NCBI RefSeq assembly: GCF_001611975.1
Contig: NZ_CP014525.1
Location: 1,604,001 to 1,668,000, forward strand
Direction: 5' to 3'
Length of the DNA stretch: 64,000 bases
DNA from: Haematospirillum jordaniae
Lineage (GTDB): Bacteria; Pseudomonadota; Alphaproteobacteria; Rhodospirillales; Rhodospirillaceae
Shown: one piece after another, positions 8,581 through 16,839 of the stretch
Position numbering within the stretch: position 1 is the stretch's first letter
How the letters are laid out: every line of letters begins with the position of its first letter
Made by a program: the position numbers and the translations under genes
Notes under the pieces: generated by a model
Told to the model about the DNA's origin: nothing
The model's input: the letters and a program-made list of their open reading frames with translations, nothing else
Database searches by the model: none

Positions 8581-9816
8581 TCATAGCAGGAAGCGTGTTC
8601 GTATTGTGCCGGGAATTGTTTCCAGCGCCGTCCTGATGGCGTCCATATCTCCCTCCCGGGTATCCACATCAACAACGACATAGCCAATATTGGATGATGT
8701 TTGCAGATATTGGCCTGTAATATTGACGGTGTGTGCCGAGAGAACCTCGTTGATTTTGGCCAGAACCCCCGGGACATTCTTGTGTATATGCATAAAGCGT
8801 GATCCGCCCAGATGCATTGGGAGCTGCACTTCGGGGAAGTTGACAGCGCCCAAAGTTGAACCGTTATCAGAGTATTTAACCAGCTTCTCTGCAACTTCGG
8901 TGCCGATGTTGACCTGTGCTTCCAAGGTGGAACCTCCGATGTGGGGGGTCAGGATAACGTTGTGCAGACCGCGAAGGGGACTGATGAACTCTTCCTTTGA
9001 GTCGGCAGGTTCCTGTGGAAACACATCAATGGCTGCGCCGGAAAGATGTTTTTTTCTCAGGGCATTGGCCAAGGCATCAATGTCTATAACCTGACCCCGG
9101 GCTGCATTGATCAGTGCTGCGCCAGACTTCATCAAGGCCAGCTGTTCCGTGCCAATCATGTTTTTGGTTTCGGGGGTTGATGGAACATGCAGGCTGACGA
9201 AATCGGATGCGGCCAGCAATTCATCCAGGCTGGCGCACGAGCAGGCATTGCCAAGCGCTAGCTTTTCAACAATGTCATAGAACAGGACCCGCAGCCCAAT
9301 GTTCTCAGCCAGGATAGACAGCTGGGTGCCAATATGGCCATAACCGACGATGCCGAGGGTCTTTCCCCTGACCTCACAGGCCCCGTCTGTGCTTTTCAGC
9401 CAGCTTCCGCCATGGGTGTTCCAGTTCTTTTCCGGGATACGCCGTGCCAGCATGATGATTTCCCCCAGAACCAGCTCGGCAACAGAGCGTGTATTGGAGT
9501 AGGGCGCGTTGAAAACCGGTATCCCCATGGTCCGCGCTGCATCCAGATTGACCTGATTGGTCCCGATGCAGAAGCACCCGACGGCAATAAGTTTGTTGGC
9601 TGAAGTCAGAATATCAGATGTCAGTTTTGTACGTGAGCGAATGCCGACGATGTGGGCATCGGCGATGGCTTGTTGAAGCTCGGCTCCGTCCAAGGCACCC
9701 CCATGACATTCCACCGTTGTATAGCCCTGGGCGGTAAGGTAGGTAACAGCACTGCTGTGGATATTCTCCAGAAGCACAATTTTTATTTTGTCTTTCGGAA
9801 GAGAGAGCTTGCTCAC
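8581..9816 (-). CDS. serA: D-3-phosphoglycerate dehydrogenase
   Basis: Oxidises 3-phosphoglycerate to 3-phosphohydroxypyruvate, the first step of serine synthesis. The 411-residue protein matches the E. coli-type enzyme (410 residues) along its length: substrate domain, NAD-binding GYGHIGTQL, catalytic Arg/Glu/His region with NAARG and TPHIGGST, and a C-terminal ACT domain (MHIHKN.PGVL, ending RTRFLL), where serine feedback inhibition acts in this class. The frame is open to 9906, but homology begins at VSKLSLPKDKIK, so GTG 9816 is the likely start, with AAGGGGA just upstream. It is convergent with the RTX gene and divergent from ridA. No other serine gene is nearby. Confidence 0.96.
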   Translation of the reverse strand: MSKLSLPKDKIKIVLLENIHSSAVTYLTAQGYTTVECHGGALDGAELQQAIADAHIVGIRSRTKLTSDILTSANKLIAVGCFCIGTNQVNLDAARTMGIPVFNAPYSNTRSVAELVLGEIIMLARRIPEKNWNTHGGSWLKSTDGACEVRGKTLGIVGYGHIGTQLSILAENIGLRVLFYDIVEKLALGNACSCASLDELLAASDFVSLHVPSTPETKNMIGTEQLALMKSGAALINAARGQVIDIDALANALRKKHLSGAAIDVFPQEPADSKEEFISPLRGLHNVILTPHIGGSTLEAQVNIGTEVAEKLVKYSDNGSTLGAVNFPEVQLPMHLGGSRFMHIHKNVPGVLAKINEVLSAHTVNITGQYLQTSSNIGYVVVDVDTREGDMDAIRTALETIPGTIRTRFLL

Positions 9817-10011
9817 AGATATCCCCTTGAATCTGGATAGGAACAACAGGCGTAGCGCTGGTTCCCTTTTGGATTGCCGAATACGTGGCCAGGGTTTATC
9901 ACACACGCACGTCTTTGGGCATCCCCGTATTGTGTGTAGAACGGGAATTGATTCGTAATAATCTTCCTTGGGTGATGCTTGTTCTGTTGCAAGAATTCAG
10001 GAGCATTTGTG

Positions 10012-10485
10012 ATGCAAAATGGTCGTATTGATGCGTGTCTGGAGAAGCTTGGGCTTGTTCTGCCCCCCGCTGTGGCCCCTGTTGCCAATTATGTGCCGTG
10101 GGTTGTGCTTGGGACGCAGGTTGTGATTTCCGGACAGCTGCCCATGCGTGATGGAAGCCTGATGACAACCGGTCTTCTGGGGCGCGAAGTCAGCGTGGAA
10201 GACGGTGCTGCTGCAGCACGTCAGTGTGCCCTTAATCTGCTGACGCAGTTGAAGGCAGCGTGTGGTGGTAATCTTGACCGGGTTCAGCGCGTGGTTCGCT
10301 TGGGTGGTTTTGTTGCGTGCACACCCGATTTTATTGACCATCCCAAGGTGATTAATGGGGCTTCTGATTTGATGGTCCAGGTATTTGGTGATGCGGGACG
10401 TCATGCCCGGGCTGCCGTTGGGTGTCCATCTCTGCCGCTGGGTGCTGCTGTGGAAGTTGACGGGGTCTTTGAAATCGCCCCCTGA
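10012..10485 (+). CDS. RidA/YjgF family protein
   Basis: A 157-residue member of the YjgF/YER057c/UK114 family. Canonical RidA deaminates reactive enamine/imine intermediates formed by PLP enzymes; this longer subgroup is mostly uncharacterised. Visible features are the N-terminal LGL.LPP....NYVPWV segment, a V.ISGQLP motif, and a V.RVVRLGGFVACTP.F strand region followed by AR.AVGC..LPLGA.VEVD near the end, where the active-site Arg lies in the family. ATG 10012 has AGGAG 8 bases upstream. It is transcribed divergently from serA, which may be relevant because serine dehydratase products are RidA substrates; that link is inference. A perfect hairpin overlaps its stop. Confidence 0.88.
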   Translation: MQNGRIDACLEKLGLVLPPAVAPVANYVPWVVLGTQVVISGQLPMRDGSLMTTGLLGREVSVEDGAAAARQCALNLLTQLKAACGGNLDRVQRVVRLGGFVACTPDFIDHPKVINGASDLMVQVFGDAGRHARAAVGCPSLPLGAAVEVDGVFEIAP

Positions 10486-10497
10486 TATCCATCAGGG
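10480..10497. terminator. Hairpin between convergent genes
   Basis: Perfect 7-bp stem CCCTGAT/ATCAGGG with loop ATCC, spanning the ridA-family stop codon and lying just beyond the stop of the minus-strand gene. It has no T-run on either side, so any terminator role is tentative. Confidence 0.4.
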
Positions 10498-10503
10498 ATT
10501 GGT

Positions 10504-11322
10504 CTAGAACCGGGCGACAGGCATTTCGGTGTTGCTGCTGTTCCGTCGCCCGGCTCCATAATGAGCAAAAAACAGATCCCGGAATCCCCCGTGTTCCTCG
10601 TCAAGGAGAGGTTCCCGGCGTGGTGCGAGAAAGAACGATTTGACCTGTTCCATCGCCAAGGGGCTGAGTGAGTCGGGCCGAACAAGGGTCGACATGCGGG
10701 GTGCCAAGCATTCGGCAACCTGCTGGCATCCAGCCATTTGTGGTGACAGGGGCAGATGGGTGCGTGAGAGAGCTTCCATCGCCTGTATCAGACTTTCTTC
10801 ACTCGATGGGGATGCTTTTCCATAGGTGCTCTGGTCCATTTCGTTGATGTGATGAACAACTTGCTCCAGAAACTCCGTCATTGTTCTGGCTATGCTTCCA
10901 CAGCTTGCGGCGGATGTTTTAAGCGGTGAAAAGACCCGGTTGTCCCACCATTGAGTCAGTGCCGTATGGGCACGGCAGTGCTGACGCACAACGGATGGAT
11001 CGGCTATGCCCTTCATCAGAGCCCCGGCCATGTCTTCCTCTTCCATCAGGCAGTGAACAAGCCAATAGATGGTGATGGTATCAACGAAGTAGTGCGTTAG
11101 TTTCTCGTTTTCATGGCTGGCTGCATGGGCCCCGCGGGTCAGCAGGATCAGGAACATGCCGTGGTGGATGTCACAGTACCAGTGCCCTGTTCTCAAATGG
11201 TCCGGTAGAAGAGGAGATTGGACCACGGGAGCAATATCTGACTCTTGGAAAATGGTTTGGTCCTGTGCGGTAGCCAGCTGCATGACAGTGTTCCCGTAAG
11301 AGAATCGCCCGTATATCGTCAT
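10504..11322 (-). CDS. Hemerythrin-like protein with C-terminal extension
   Basis: A protein of about 272 residues with no close named match that I recognise. Residues about 47-165 fit the hemerythrin fold, and all seven di-iron ligand positions can be placed: His53 or His54 (DIHHG), His90 and Glu94 (HCLME), His115 and His119 (HCRAH), His158 and Asp163 (HINEMD). Known hemerythrins bind O2 or act in iron or nitric oxide handling. It is more than twice the usual length of 120-155 residues: about 45 residues precede the domain and about 105 follow, the latter with no recognised domain. ATG 11322 is preferred over TTG 11343 because CAGGGC lies before it. Soluble, no signal peptide. Convergent with the ridA-family gene. 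Confidence 0.6.
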   Translation of the reverse strand: MTIYGRFSYGNTVMQLATAQDQTIFQESDIAPVVQSPLLPDHLRTGHWYCDIHHGMFLILLTRGAHAASHENEKLTHYFVDTITIYWLVHCLMEEEDMAGALMKGIADPSVVRQHCRAHTALTQWWDNRVFSPLKTSAASCGSIARTMTEFLEQVVHHINEMDQSTYGKASPSSEESLIQAMEALSRTHLPLSPQMAGCQQVAECLAPRMSTLVRPDSLSPLAMEQVKSFFLAPRREPLLDEEHGGFRDLFFAHYGAGRRNSSNTEMPVARF

Positions 11323-11391
11323 GCTGTTGCCCTGCAGCGTCAATCGGGCTGCAGGGGGTTGTGGCCAAGGCTATATGTGCAAAAACTACCT

Positions 11392-12621
11392 TCAGTTTGT
11401 TTCTTGGTCGGAAACCAAGAACGGCAGGTTTGCCGTATCAGCTTTCCCGGATGGATCCCGTACCGTAATGAAAAGGCGATAAGCCCCGGGCGGTGGACTG
11501 ATAAACGTTAATTGCTGTACGCTGTTGTGCCGGACATGCACAGGTATCTGTTCCGGAATCGATTCAATATCTCCGCCTTTTTTCAGGTCCGTTGATTCCT
11601 TTCTTACAATCCATTCCGTGGTAAGGGCATGTCCTTCCGGGTCAATGGCATCAACGTGGGCAATGATATCGTCACCGGAATGGTGTTTATCGGCATTGAT
11701 GCGGGTATGGCGTATTTCTGGAGCCTTGTTCATCACGGCCTGTCCCCAGGATTCAAGCAGGGCGTCGGTCATGGGGGTCAAGCTGCCATCTTTGAGCAGA
11801 AGGCCGTGCCATGTTTCGGTTTGTTCCTGTTTGGCTCCCCACACGAAGGCAAATCCACCGATAAGTTGCGGGCTTTCCTTTATGAAGGCCATTGCATCCC
11901 GGAAAAATTTGGCTTTTTGGCTTCCTGTCAGCTCCAGCGGAGCGCCCCACGCCTTCTTGGCTGCGTCCCACTGTCCCAAGGGCCCAAATTCGGTAATGGC
12001 AACGGGCTTGTGGATGCCTGCTTTTTGCAAACGATCCGGAAGTCCGTACAGTCCGTCGCCATAGGTGTTGATGCCAATAATATCGGCATGTTGGTTATGA
12101 TCAGCCAAGATTTTCAGATGCTCATCCCCCATATTGGCCACAATCATGATGGTGGGATGTTCAGGATCTATGGCCTTGACCATGGCTGCCGTGTTGTTCA
12201 CAAGCCGCCATGCGGGTCTGGGATCGCTTTGAAGAAGCTCGACCTCATTGCCAATGCCCCATGCCAGAAGGGCTGGGTGGTTGCGGTATTGGGTTACAAA
12301 GTCGCGGATCCGGGCGTTTTGCTCTTCCACAGCTTTTGGGTCGTCAAGATTGAATCCCCGGCGTGGATGCTCAAGCCATACCCCCATAACCACTTTCAGT
12401 CCCAGTTTGGCGGCTTCATCCAGGACCCATGCATCTTCCTCACCGTAAAGGCGAATGATTTTCCCGCCATTCTTGGCAAAGGCTTCCAGATTGCTTTTGT
12501 CGCCTGAAAACGCAGCACCAAGCCACGGAGTTCCTTCAAGAGGTTGAGCGCAATGGGCTTGAGGGGACATCATTGATAGCAGTATAGCTGCAGTCAGGGG
12601 CGCAATGTAACCGCGTGTCAT
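11392..12621 (-). CDS. Exported clan GH-A glycoside hydrolase (GH2 TIM-barrel-like)
   Basis: A 409-residue protein with an N-terminal signal peptide (Arg near the start, hydrophobic stretch, AHCA cleavage area at about residues 22-25), so periplasmic or secreted. The mature part reads as a TIM barrel: IIRLYG, VMGVWLEHPR, then the proton donor Glu126 in WGIGNEVE, and the nucleophile Glu211 in ITEFGP, the arrangement of clan GH-A retaining enzymes. About 100 residues after the barrel look like a beta-rich module. The substrate cannot be told from sequence; a beta-glucan or beta-glucoside is plausible. It is divergent from the suf regulator and not in a polysaccharide locus. The start ATG 12621 fits the signal peptide. 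Confidence 0.75.
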   Translation of the reverse strand: MTRGYIAPLTAAILLSMMSPQAHCAQPLEGTPWLGAAFSGDKSNLEAFAKNGGKIIRLYGEEDAWVLDEAAKLGLKVVMGVWLEHPRRGFNLDDPKAVEEQNARIRDFVTQYRNHPALLAWGIGNEVELLQSDPRPAWRLVNNTAAMVKAIDPEHPTIMIVANMGDEHLKILADHNQHADIIGINTYGDGLYGLPDRLQKAGIHKPVAITEFGPLGQWDAAKKAWGAPLELTGSQKAKFFRDAMAFIKESPQLIGGFAFVWGAKQEQTETWHGLLLKDGSLTPMTDALLESWGQAVMNKAPEIRHTRINADKHHSGDDIIAHVDAIDPEGHALTTEWIVRKESTDLKKGGDIESIPEQIPVHVRHNSVQQLTFISPPPGAYRLFITVRDPSGKADTANLPFLVSDQETN

Positions 12622-12700
12622 GGCGTATCCTGTCCAACCTAAATATGTGTAATCCTGACCCTATAGGTCTTTTTCTTGTGTCGGCAAGGTAAACTTGCTC

Positions 12701-12729
12701 TTGAAACAGGACCTTTTTAGTCTTATTAA
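12701..12729 (+). promoter_or_regulatory. Sigma-70 type promoter of the suf operon
   Basis: TTGAAA (12701-12706) and TATTAA (12724-12729) are separated by exactly 17 bases, close to the consensus. Transcription would start near 12736, about 55 bases before the regulator ATG at 12792. Confidence 0.7.
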
Positions 12730-12752
12730 AGAAGGGACTGAAAGGGTCCTGT
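12706..12752. promoter_or_regulatory. Long inverted repeat overlapping the suf promoter (candidate operator)
   Basis: Arms AGGACCTTTTTAGTC (12708-12722) and GACTGAAAGGGTCCT (12736-12750) match at 13 of 15 positions, with two more flanking pairs (12706-12707 with 12751-12752), around a 13-base AT-rich spacer. The left arm fills the gap between -35 and -10, the spacer contains the -10, and the right arm begins at the expected start site. This suits a dimeric repressor such as the adjacent Rrf2-type regulator. It could instead form a hairpin in RNA, but only if transcription starts further upstream. Confidence 0.65.
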
Positions 12753-12791
12753 ATCTATGGCCGATGGTAGGCAAATGTCAGGGGTGTTTGT

Positions 12792-13229
12792 ATGCTTCGC
12801 ATTAACAAGTTGACCGACTATGCCGTTGTTTTGTTGGTATACATGGTAAAAGCTGGTGGGCGGCACTCTGCTCAACAGGTTGCCGGCGAGACCGGTATTC
12901 CCATGCCGACAGTCGCCAAGATTTTAAAGACCCTGACACGGGAAGGGCTGGTTGTCTCGACCCGGGGTGTGTCCGGTGGCTATGGTCTGGGGCGTGGAGC
13001 CGAGCAGATCACGGTTGCCGATATCGTGCAGGCTGTTGAGGGTCCTATTGCCCTGACATCATGTGTAGACGAATCGCCGGATGGATGCGGGATCGGGAAC
13101 CTGTGTCCAATGAACGGTCATTGGAATCGGGTGAATGGCGCTGTATACCGTGCGCTTTCAGACGTGACCTTGGCCGATATGGCATCAGATCCGCTGCCGT
13201 TTGTGCCCCGGACCGTGACCGTGGCCTGA
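12792..13229 (+). CDS. Rrf2-family Fe-S responsive regulator of the SUF operon
   Basis: A 145-residue Rrf2/IscR-family transcription regulator. Residues 1-65 form the winged helix (MLRINKLTDYA, then the recognition helix and the wing SGGYGLGR). Three cysteines at 91, 99 and 105 with His110 reproduce the [2Fe-2S] ligand pattern of E. coli IscR (Cys92, 98, 104). It is the first gene before sufB, 34 bases away, and behind a promoter with an overlapping inverted repeat, so autoregulation of the operon according to Fe-S status is the likely role. IscR itself is the main alternative name; the position before sufBCDS favours the SUF-specific subgroup. Confidence 0.9.
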   Translation: MLRINKLTDYAVVLLVYMVKAGGRHSAQQVAGETGIPMPTVAKILKTLTREGLVVSTRGVSGGYGLGRGAEQITVADIVQAVEGPIALTSCVDESPDGCGIGNLCPMNGHWNRVNGAVYRALSDVTLADMASDPLPFVPRTVTVA

Positions 13230-13263
13230 GCAGCGTAGAGTTTCAAAGGGAGCAGGACGGAGC

Positions 13264-14712
13264 ATGGCGGCAACAGACAGCACAGCCAGAACCGTAAAGG
13301 AACTGGAACATTACCGATACGGTTTTGAAACCGATATTGAAAGCGATCGGGCTCCCAAAGGCTTGAACGAAGATATTGTGCGGTTCATTTCCGCAAAGAA
13401 GGGGGAGCCGGACTGGCTTCTGGAATGGCGCCTGAAGGCCTATCGCTTGTGGCTGACGATGGAGGAGCCTGACTGGGCAAACTTGAAGTATCCAACCCCG
13501 GATTTCCAAGATGCCTATTATTATGCGGCGCCGCGTCAGAAAGCGGGTCCAGCCAGTCTGGATGAAGTGGACCCAGAACTTCTGAAGACATACGAAAAGC
13601 TCGGCATTCCGCTGAAAGAGCAGGAAGTCTTGGCTGGTGTTGCCGTTGATGCCGTATTTGACTCGGTATCCGTTGCAACAACCTATAAAAAGCGCTTGGA
13701 GGACATGGGCGTTATTTTCTGCTCCATTTCCGAGGCGGTCCAACGGTTCCCCGATCTGGTGCGGCAGTATCTTGGATCTGTTGTGCCGGTAGCTGACAAC
13801 TTCTATGCCTGTCTGAACTCGGCGGTCTTTACGGATGGCTCATTTGTATACATTCCAAAGGGACTGCGTTGCCCGATGGAGCTGTCAACCTATTTCCGTA
13901 TCAACGAAAAGAATACCGGGCAGTTCGAGAGGACCCTGATTATCGCTGATGAGGGGGCGTACGTTTCCTATCTGGAGGGCTGTACGGCCCCGCAGCGTGA
14001 CGAGAACCAGCTGCACGCTGCGGTGGTTGAGCTTGTTATCCTAGATGATGCCGAGATCAAGTATTCCACGGTCCAGAACTGGTACCCCGGTGATGCCGAG
14101 GGACGGGGCGGGATCTACAACTTTGTGACCAAGCGTGCAGCCTGTCGCGGGCGGAATGCCAAGGTCATGTGGACCCAAGTTGAAACCGGATCGGCCGTAA
14201 CGTGGAAGTACCCCTCCTGCATTCTCCAAGGCGACAATTCGTCAGGGGAGTTTTATTCGGTTGCCATCACCAACAATTTTCAGCAGGCCGATACGGGCAC
14301 AAAGATGATCCATATTGGCCGTAATACGACGTCCAAGATCATCGCCAAGGGTATTGCTGCTGGTAAGTCGGATCAGACCTATCGTGGACTGGTACGCATT
14401 ATGCCGGGTGCAGAAGGGGCGCGGAATTTTACACAGTGTGACAGTCTTCTGATCGGTGATCAGTGTGGTGCGCACACCATTCCCTATATTGAGAACCGCA
14501 ATCCCTCGGCCCGGACTGAACATGAAGCAACGGCAAGCCGTATCTCGGAAGAGCAAATGTTTTACTGTCTGCAGCGTGGGCTTAATCCGGAAGAAGCGGT
14601 TGGTCTGATCGTCAACGGGTTTTGCAAGGAAGTTTTGCAGACTCTGCCGATGGAATTTGCCGTTGAGGCCCAGAAGCTGGTCTCCATTTCGCTTGAAGGC
14701 AGCGTTGGTTGA
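13264..14712 (+). CDS. sufB: Fe-S cluster scaffold subunit SufB
   Basis: SufB is the scaffold of the SufBC2D complex on which nascent [4Fe-4S] clusters form in the cytoplasm. The 482-residue protein has the usual length and C-terminal core of the SufB/SufD family, including EHEATASRISEEQMFY and the region leading to VNGF. An aromatic-rich N-terminal region precedes the beta-helix core. ATG 13264 follows GGAGCAGGACGGAG, which provides the ribosome site. It is followed by sufC after 24 bases, in one operon with sufC, sufD and sufS. Confidence 0.97.
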   Translation: MAATDSTARTVKELEHYRYGFETDIESDRAPKGLNEDIVRFISAKKGEPDWLLEWRLKAYRLWLTMEEPDWANLKYPTPDFQDAYYYAAPRQKAGPASLDEVDPELLKTYEKLGIPLKEQEVLAGVAVDAVFDSVSVATTYKKRLEDMGVIFCSISEAVQRFPDLVRQYLGSVVPVADNFYACLNSAVFTDGSFVYIPKGLRCPMELSTYFRINEKNTGQFERTLIIADEGAYVSYLEGCTAPQRDENQLHAAVVELVILDDAEIKYSTVQNWYPGDAEGRGGIYNFVTKRAACRGRNAKVMWTQVETGSAVTWKYPSCILQGDNSSGEFYSVAITNNFQQADTGTKMIHIGRNTTSKIIAKGIAAGKSDQTYRGLVRIMPGAEGARNFTQCDSLLIGDQCGAHTIPYIENRNPSARTEHEATASRISEEQMFYCLQRGLNPEEAVGLIVNGFCKEVLQTLPMEFAVEAQKLVSISLEGSVG

Positions 14713-14736
14713 GCCTGCGACAGAAGGAATAACAAG

Positions 14737-15492
14737 ATGTCATTGATTGAAATTCGCAATCTTCATGCCTCTGTTGACGGGCGAGAAATTTTGAAGGGTG
14801 TCGATCTGGTTATTGAGCCGGGCACGGTTCATGCCCTGATGGGGCCCAATGGAACCGGCAAGTCCACCCTGTCCAACATTATTGCCGGGCGTGATGGATA
14901 CGATGTTACGCAAGGCGAGGTGTTGTTCGATGGTCAGAACATTCTGGAACTTTCGGCAGACGAGCGCGCCCGTGCCGGGGTGTTCCTGTCGTTCCAGTAT
15001 CCGGTAGAAATTCCGGGTGTGGCCATGTCAACTTTTCTCAAGGCGGCGCTGAATGCCTGTCGCAAGGCACGCGGAGAACCCGAGATCGACCCCGTGGCGT
15101 TTTTGAAGCTGGTCAAAGGCAAGGCGCGCGAACTTGGTGTCAGCGATGACATGCTCAAGCGTCCTGTTAACGTCGGTTTCTCTGGCGGTGAGAAGAAGCG
15201 GGCCGAGATCCTGCAAATGTCGGTGCTTGATCCCCGGTTTGCAATTCTGGATGAAACAGATTCCGGATTGGATATCGATGCGCTGAAGATCGTGTCCGAA
15301 GGGATCAATGCCCTGCGGGGGAACCAGCGTTCTTTTCTGGTGATTACCCACTATCAACGGCTCCTGCGCTATATCGTGCCTGATGTGGTTCATGTCTTTG
15401 TTGGCGGGAAAATCGTTCGTACCGGTGGCCCGGAGCTGGCGGAGGATCTGGAGGCAAATGGCTATGCCGGATATCGTGATGCTGCGGCCTGA
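14737..15492 (+). CDS. sufC: Fe-S assembly ATPase SufC
   Basis: ABC-type ATPase that drives conformational change in the SufBC2D scaffold; it is cytoplasmic and not a transporter. The 251-residue protein shows Walker A GPNGTGKST (from residue 36), Q-loop LSFQYP, the signature FSGGEKKRAEI and Walker B FAILDETDSGLD, with the SufC-typical GLDIDALKIV. ATG 14737 has GAAGGAA upstream. It lies between sufB and sufD, as in most suf operons. Confidence 0.97.
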   Translation: MSLIEIRNLHASVDGREILKGVDLVIEPGTVHALMGPNGTGKSTLSNIIAGRDGYDVTQGEVLFDGQNILELSADERARAGVFLSFQYPVEIPGVAMSTFLKAALNACRKARGEPEIDPVAFLKLVKGKARELGVSDDMLKRPVNVGFSGGEKKRAEILQMSVLDPRFAILDETDSGLDIDALKIVSEGINALRGNQRSFLVITHYQRLLRYIVPDVVHVFVGGKIVRTGGPELAEDLEANGYAGYRDAAA

Positions 15493-15507
15493 ACGGAAGG
15501 TTCTGTC

Positions 15508-16839
15508 ATGATGAAGAATGCCGCACTGCCTTTGTTCGGGTGTGACCATGACGCGGATGTGCCGGGTCAGGCTGCTTGGCTGTCCGACTTGCGTCGTCTT
15601 GGTATGGAGGCTTATGAGAAACAGGGGCTTCCCGGGCGCCGGAGTGAACGGTGGAAGTACACGCAGGTTCGTGACCTGACCCGTCTTGACTGGGCCTTAA
15701 TACGGGGTGGGGCTGTTGAGGGCGTGGATTCTGTTATCACGAACCATGCCTTGGTTCTTGAAAAAGCCTGGACCATTGTTCTGGTGAATGGCTGCTACGA
15801 TGAAGCCCTGACCCGCTCGGTCAATCTTTCGTCAGCATGTGAGCGCCCTGATGGGATCGACCTGCGTCCCCTGGGGCAGGTTATGGCACAGCAGCCAGCC
15901 GCTCTGGAGGGGCTTCTGGGACAGCTTTTGCCCTATCACGAACATCCCTTTGCAGCACTGAATACCAGTGTGTTGGCCGATGGTCTGTTTGTCAGGGTGC
16001 CGGACAACGTCGTTATTGATGTTCCTGTTCATGTGGTGGCTATTTACGCTGGTGAAGGGCAGGCACGCAGCGTGCAGCCTCGTCTTGTGCTGGATCTTGG
16101 ACGGAATGCCCGCCTTGTTATGGCAGAGAGCCATGTTTCTGCGGATGAACACCCTGTCTTTGCCAACTGGGTTCGTGAAACACGGATGGCCGAAGGCTCT
16201 TCTCTGGATCATGTGGTGCTCCAGAACATGAACGGTGCCAGCACATGGTTTATGGCCGGACAGTCTACCTTGGCTGACTCAGCCTCCCTTGACAGCTTCT
16301 CTGTTCTGACTGGAGCACGTCTGTCACGCTCCGATTTGTGTGTTGAGCTTGCAGGCCAAGGTGCCAGTGCCTTGGTCAACGGTGTTTATGCTGTGGGGCA
16401 TGAGCAGCACGTTGATACAACAACTTTCATGGATCACGTGGTGGCCGGCTGTACCTCGAACCAGGTCTGGAAGGGTGTCCTAGACAGCAATGGGCGTGGT
16501 GTCTTTCAAGGGCGTGTCCTTGTTCGCCGTGATGCACAGCAGACCGATGGCCAGCAGTTGCACAAGGCCTTGATGTTGTCGCGTGGCGCTGAAGTGGATA
16601 CCAAGCCGGAACTGATGATTTACGCCGATGATGTGAAATGCAGCCATGGTGCGGCAGCAGGCGCACTGGACGAAGACGCACTCTTTTATCTGCGTGCCCG
16701 GGGTATCCCGGATGATGTGGCGCGTTCGCTTCTGATCGAGGGCTTCTTGGACGAGGCTGCTGTTATGGTTCGTCACCCAGCACTGCAGGCAGCCATTCTG
16801 AAGCATATTCATGCGTGGTTGGGGGCACGAAGCCAATGA
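15508..16839 (+). CDS. sufD: Fe-S cluster assembly protein SufD
   Basis: SufD partners SufB in the scaffold and is needed for iron entry. The 443-residue protein has the N-terminal GLPGRRSERWKYT segment common in SufD, a variable beta-helix middle, and the conserved C-terminal DDVKCSHGA region containing the functionally important His, followed by LFYLRARGI. Two ATG codons in a row (15508, 15511) are possible starts. The stop overlaps the sufS start by four bases (ATGA), indicating coupled translation. Confidence 0.95.
   Translation: MMKNAALPLFGCDHDADVPGQAAWLSDLRRLGMEAYEKQGLPGRRSERWKYTQVRDLTRLDWALIRGGAVEGVDSVITNHALVLEKAWTIVLVNGCYDEALTRSVNLSSACERPDGIDLRPLGQVMAQQPAALEGLLGQLLPYHEHPFAALNTSVLADGLFVRVPDNVVIDVPVHVVAIYAGEGQARSVQPRLVLDLGRNARLVMAESHVSADEHPVFANWVRETRMAEGSSLDHVVLQNMNGASTWFMAGQSTLADSASLDSFSVLTGARLSRSDLCVELAGQGASALVNGVYAVGHEQHVDTTTFMDHVVAGCTSNQVWKGVLDSNGRGVFQGRVLVRRDAQQTDGQQLHKALMLSRGAEVDTKPELMIYADDVKCSHGAAAGALDEDALFYLRARGIPDDVARSLLIEGFLDEAAVMVRHPALQAAILKHIHAWLGARSQ

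Noticed and set aside
11629..12507. 292-codon plus-strand frame opposite the glycoside hydrolase
   Set aside because: The minus strand encodes a signal peptide and both catalytic glutamates; the plus frame shows no domain.
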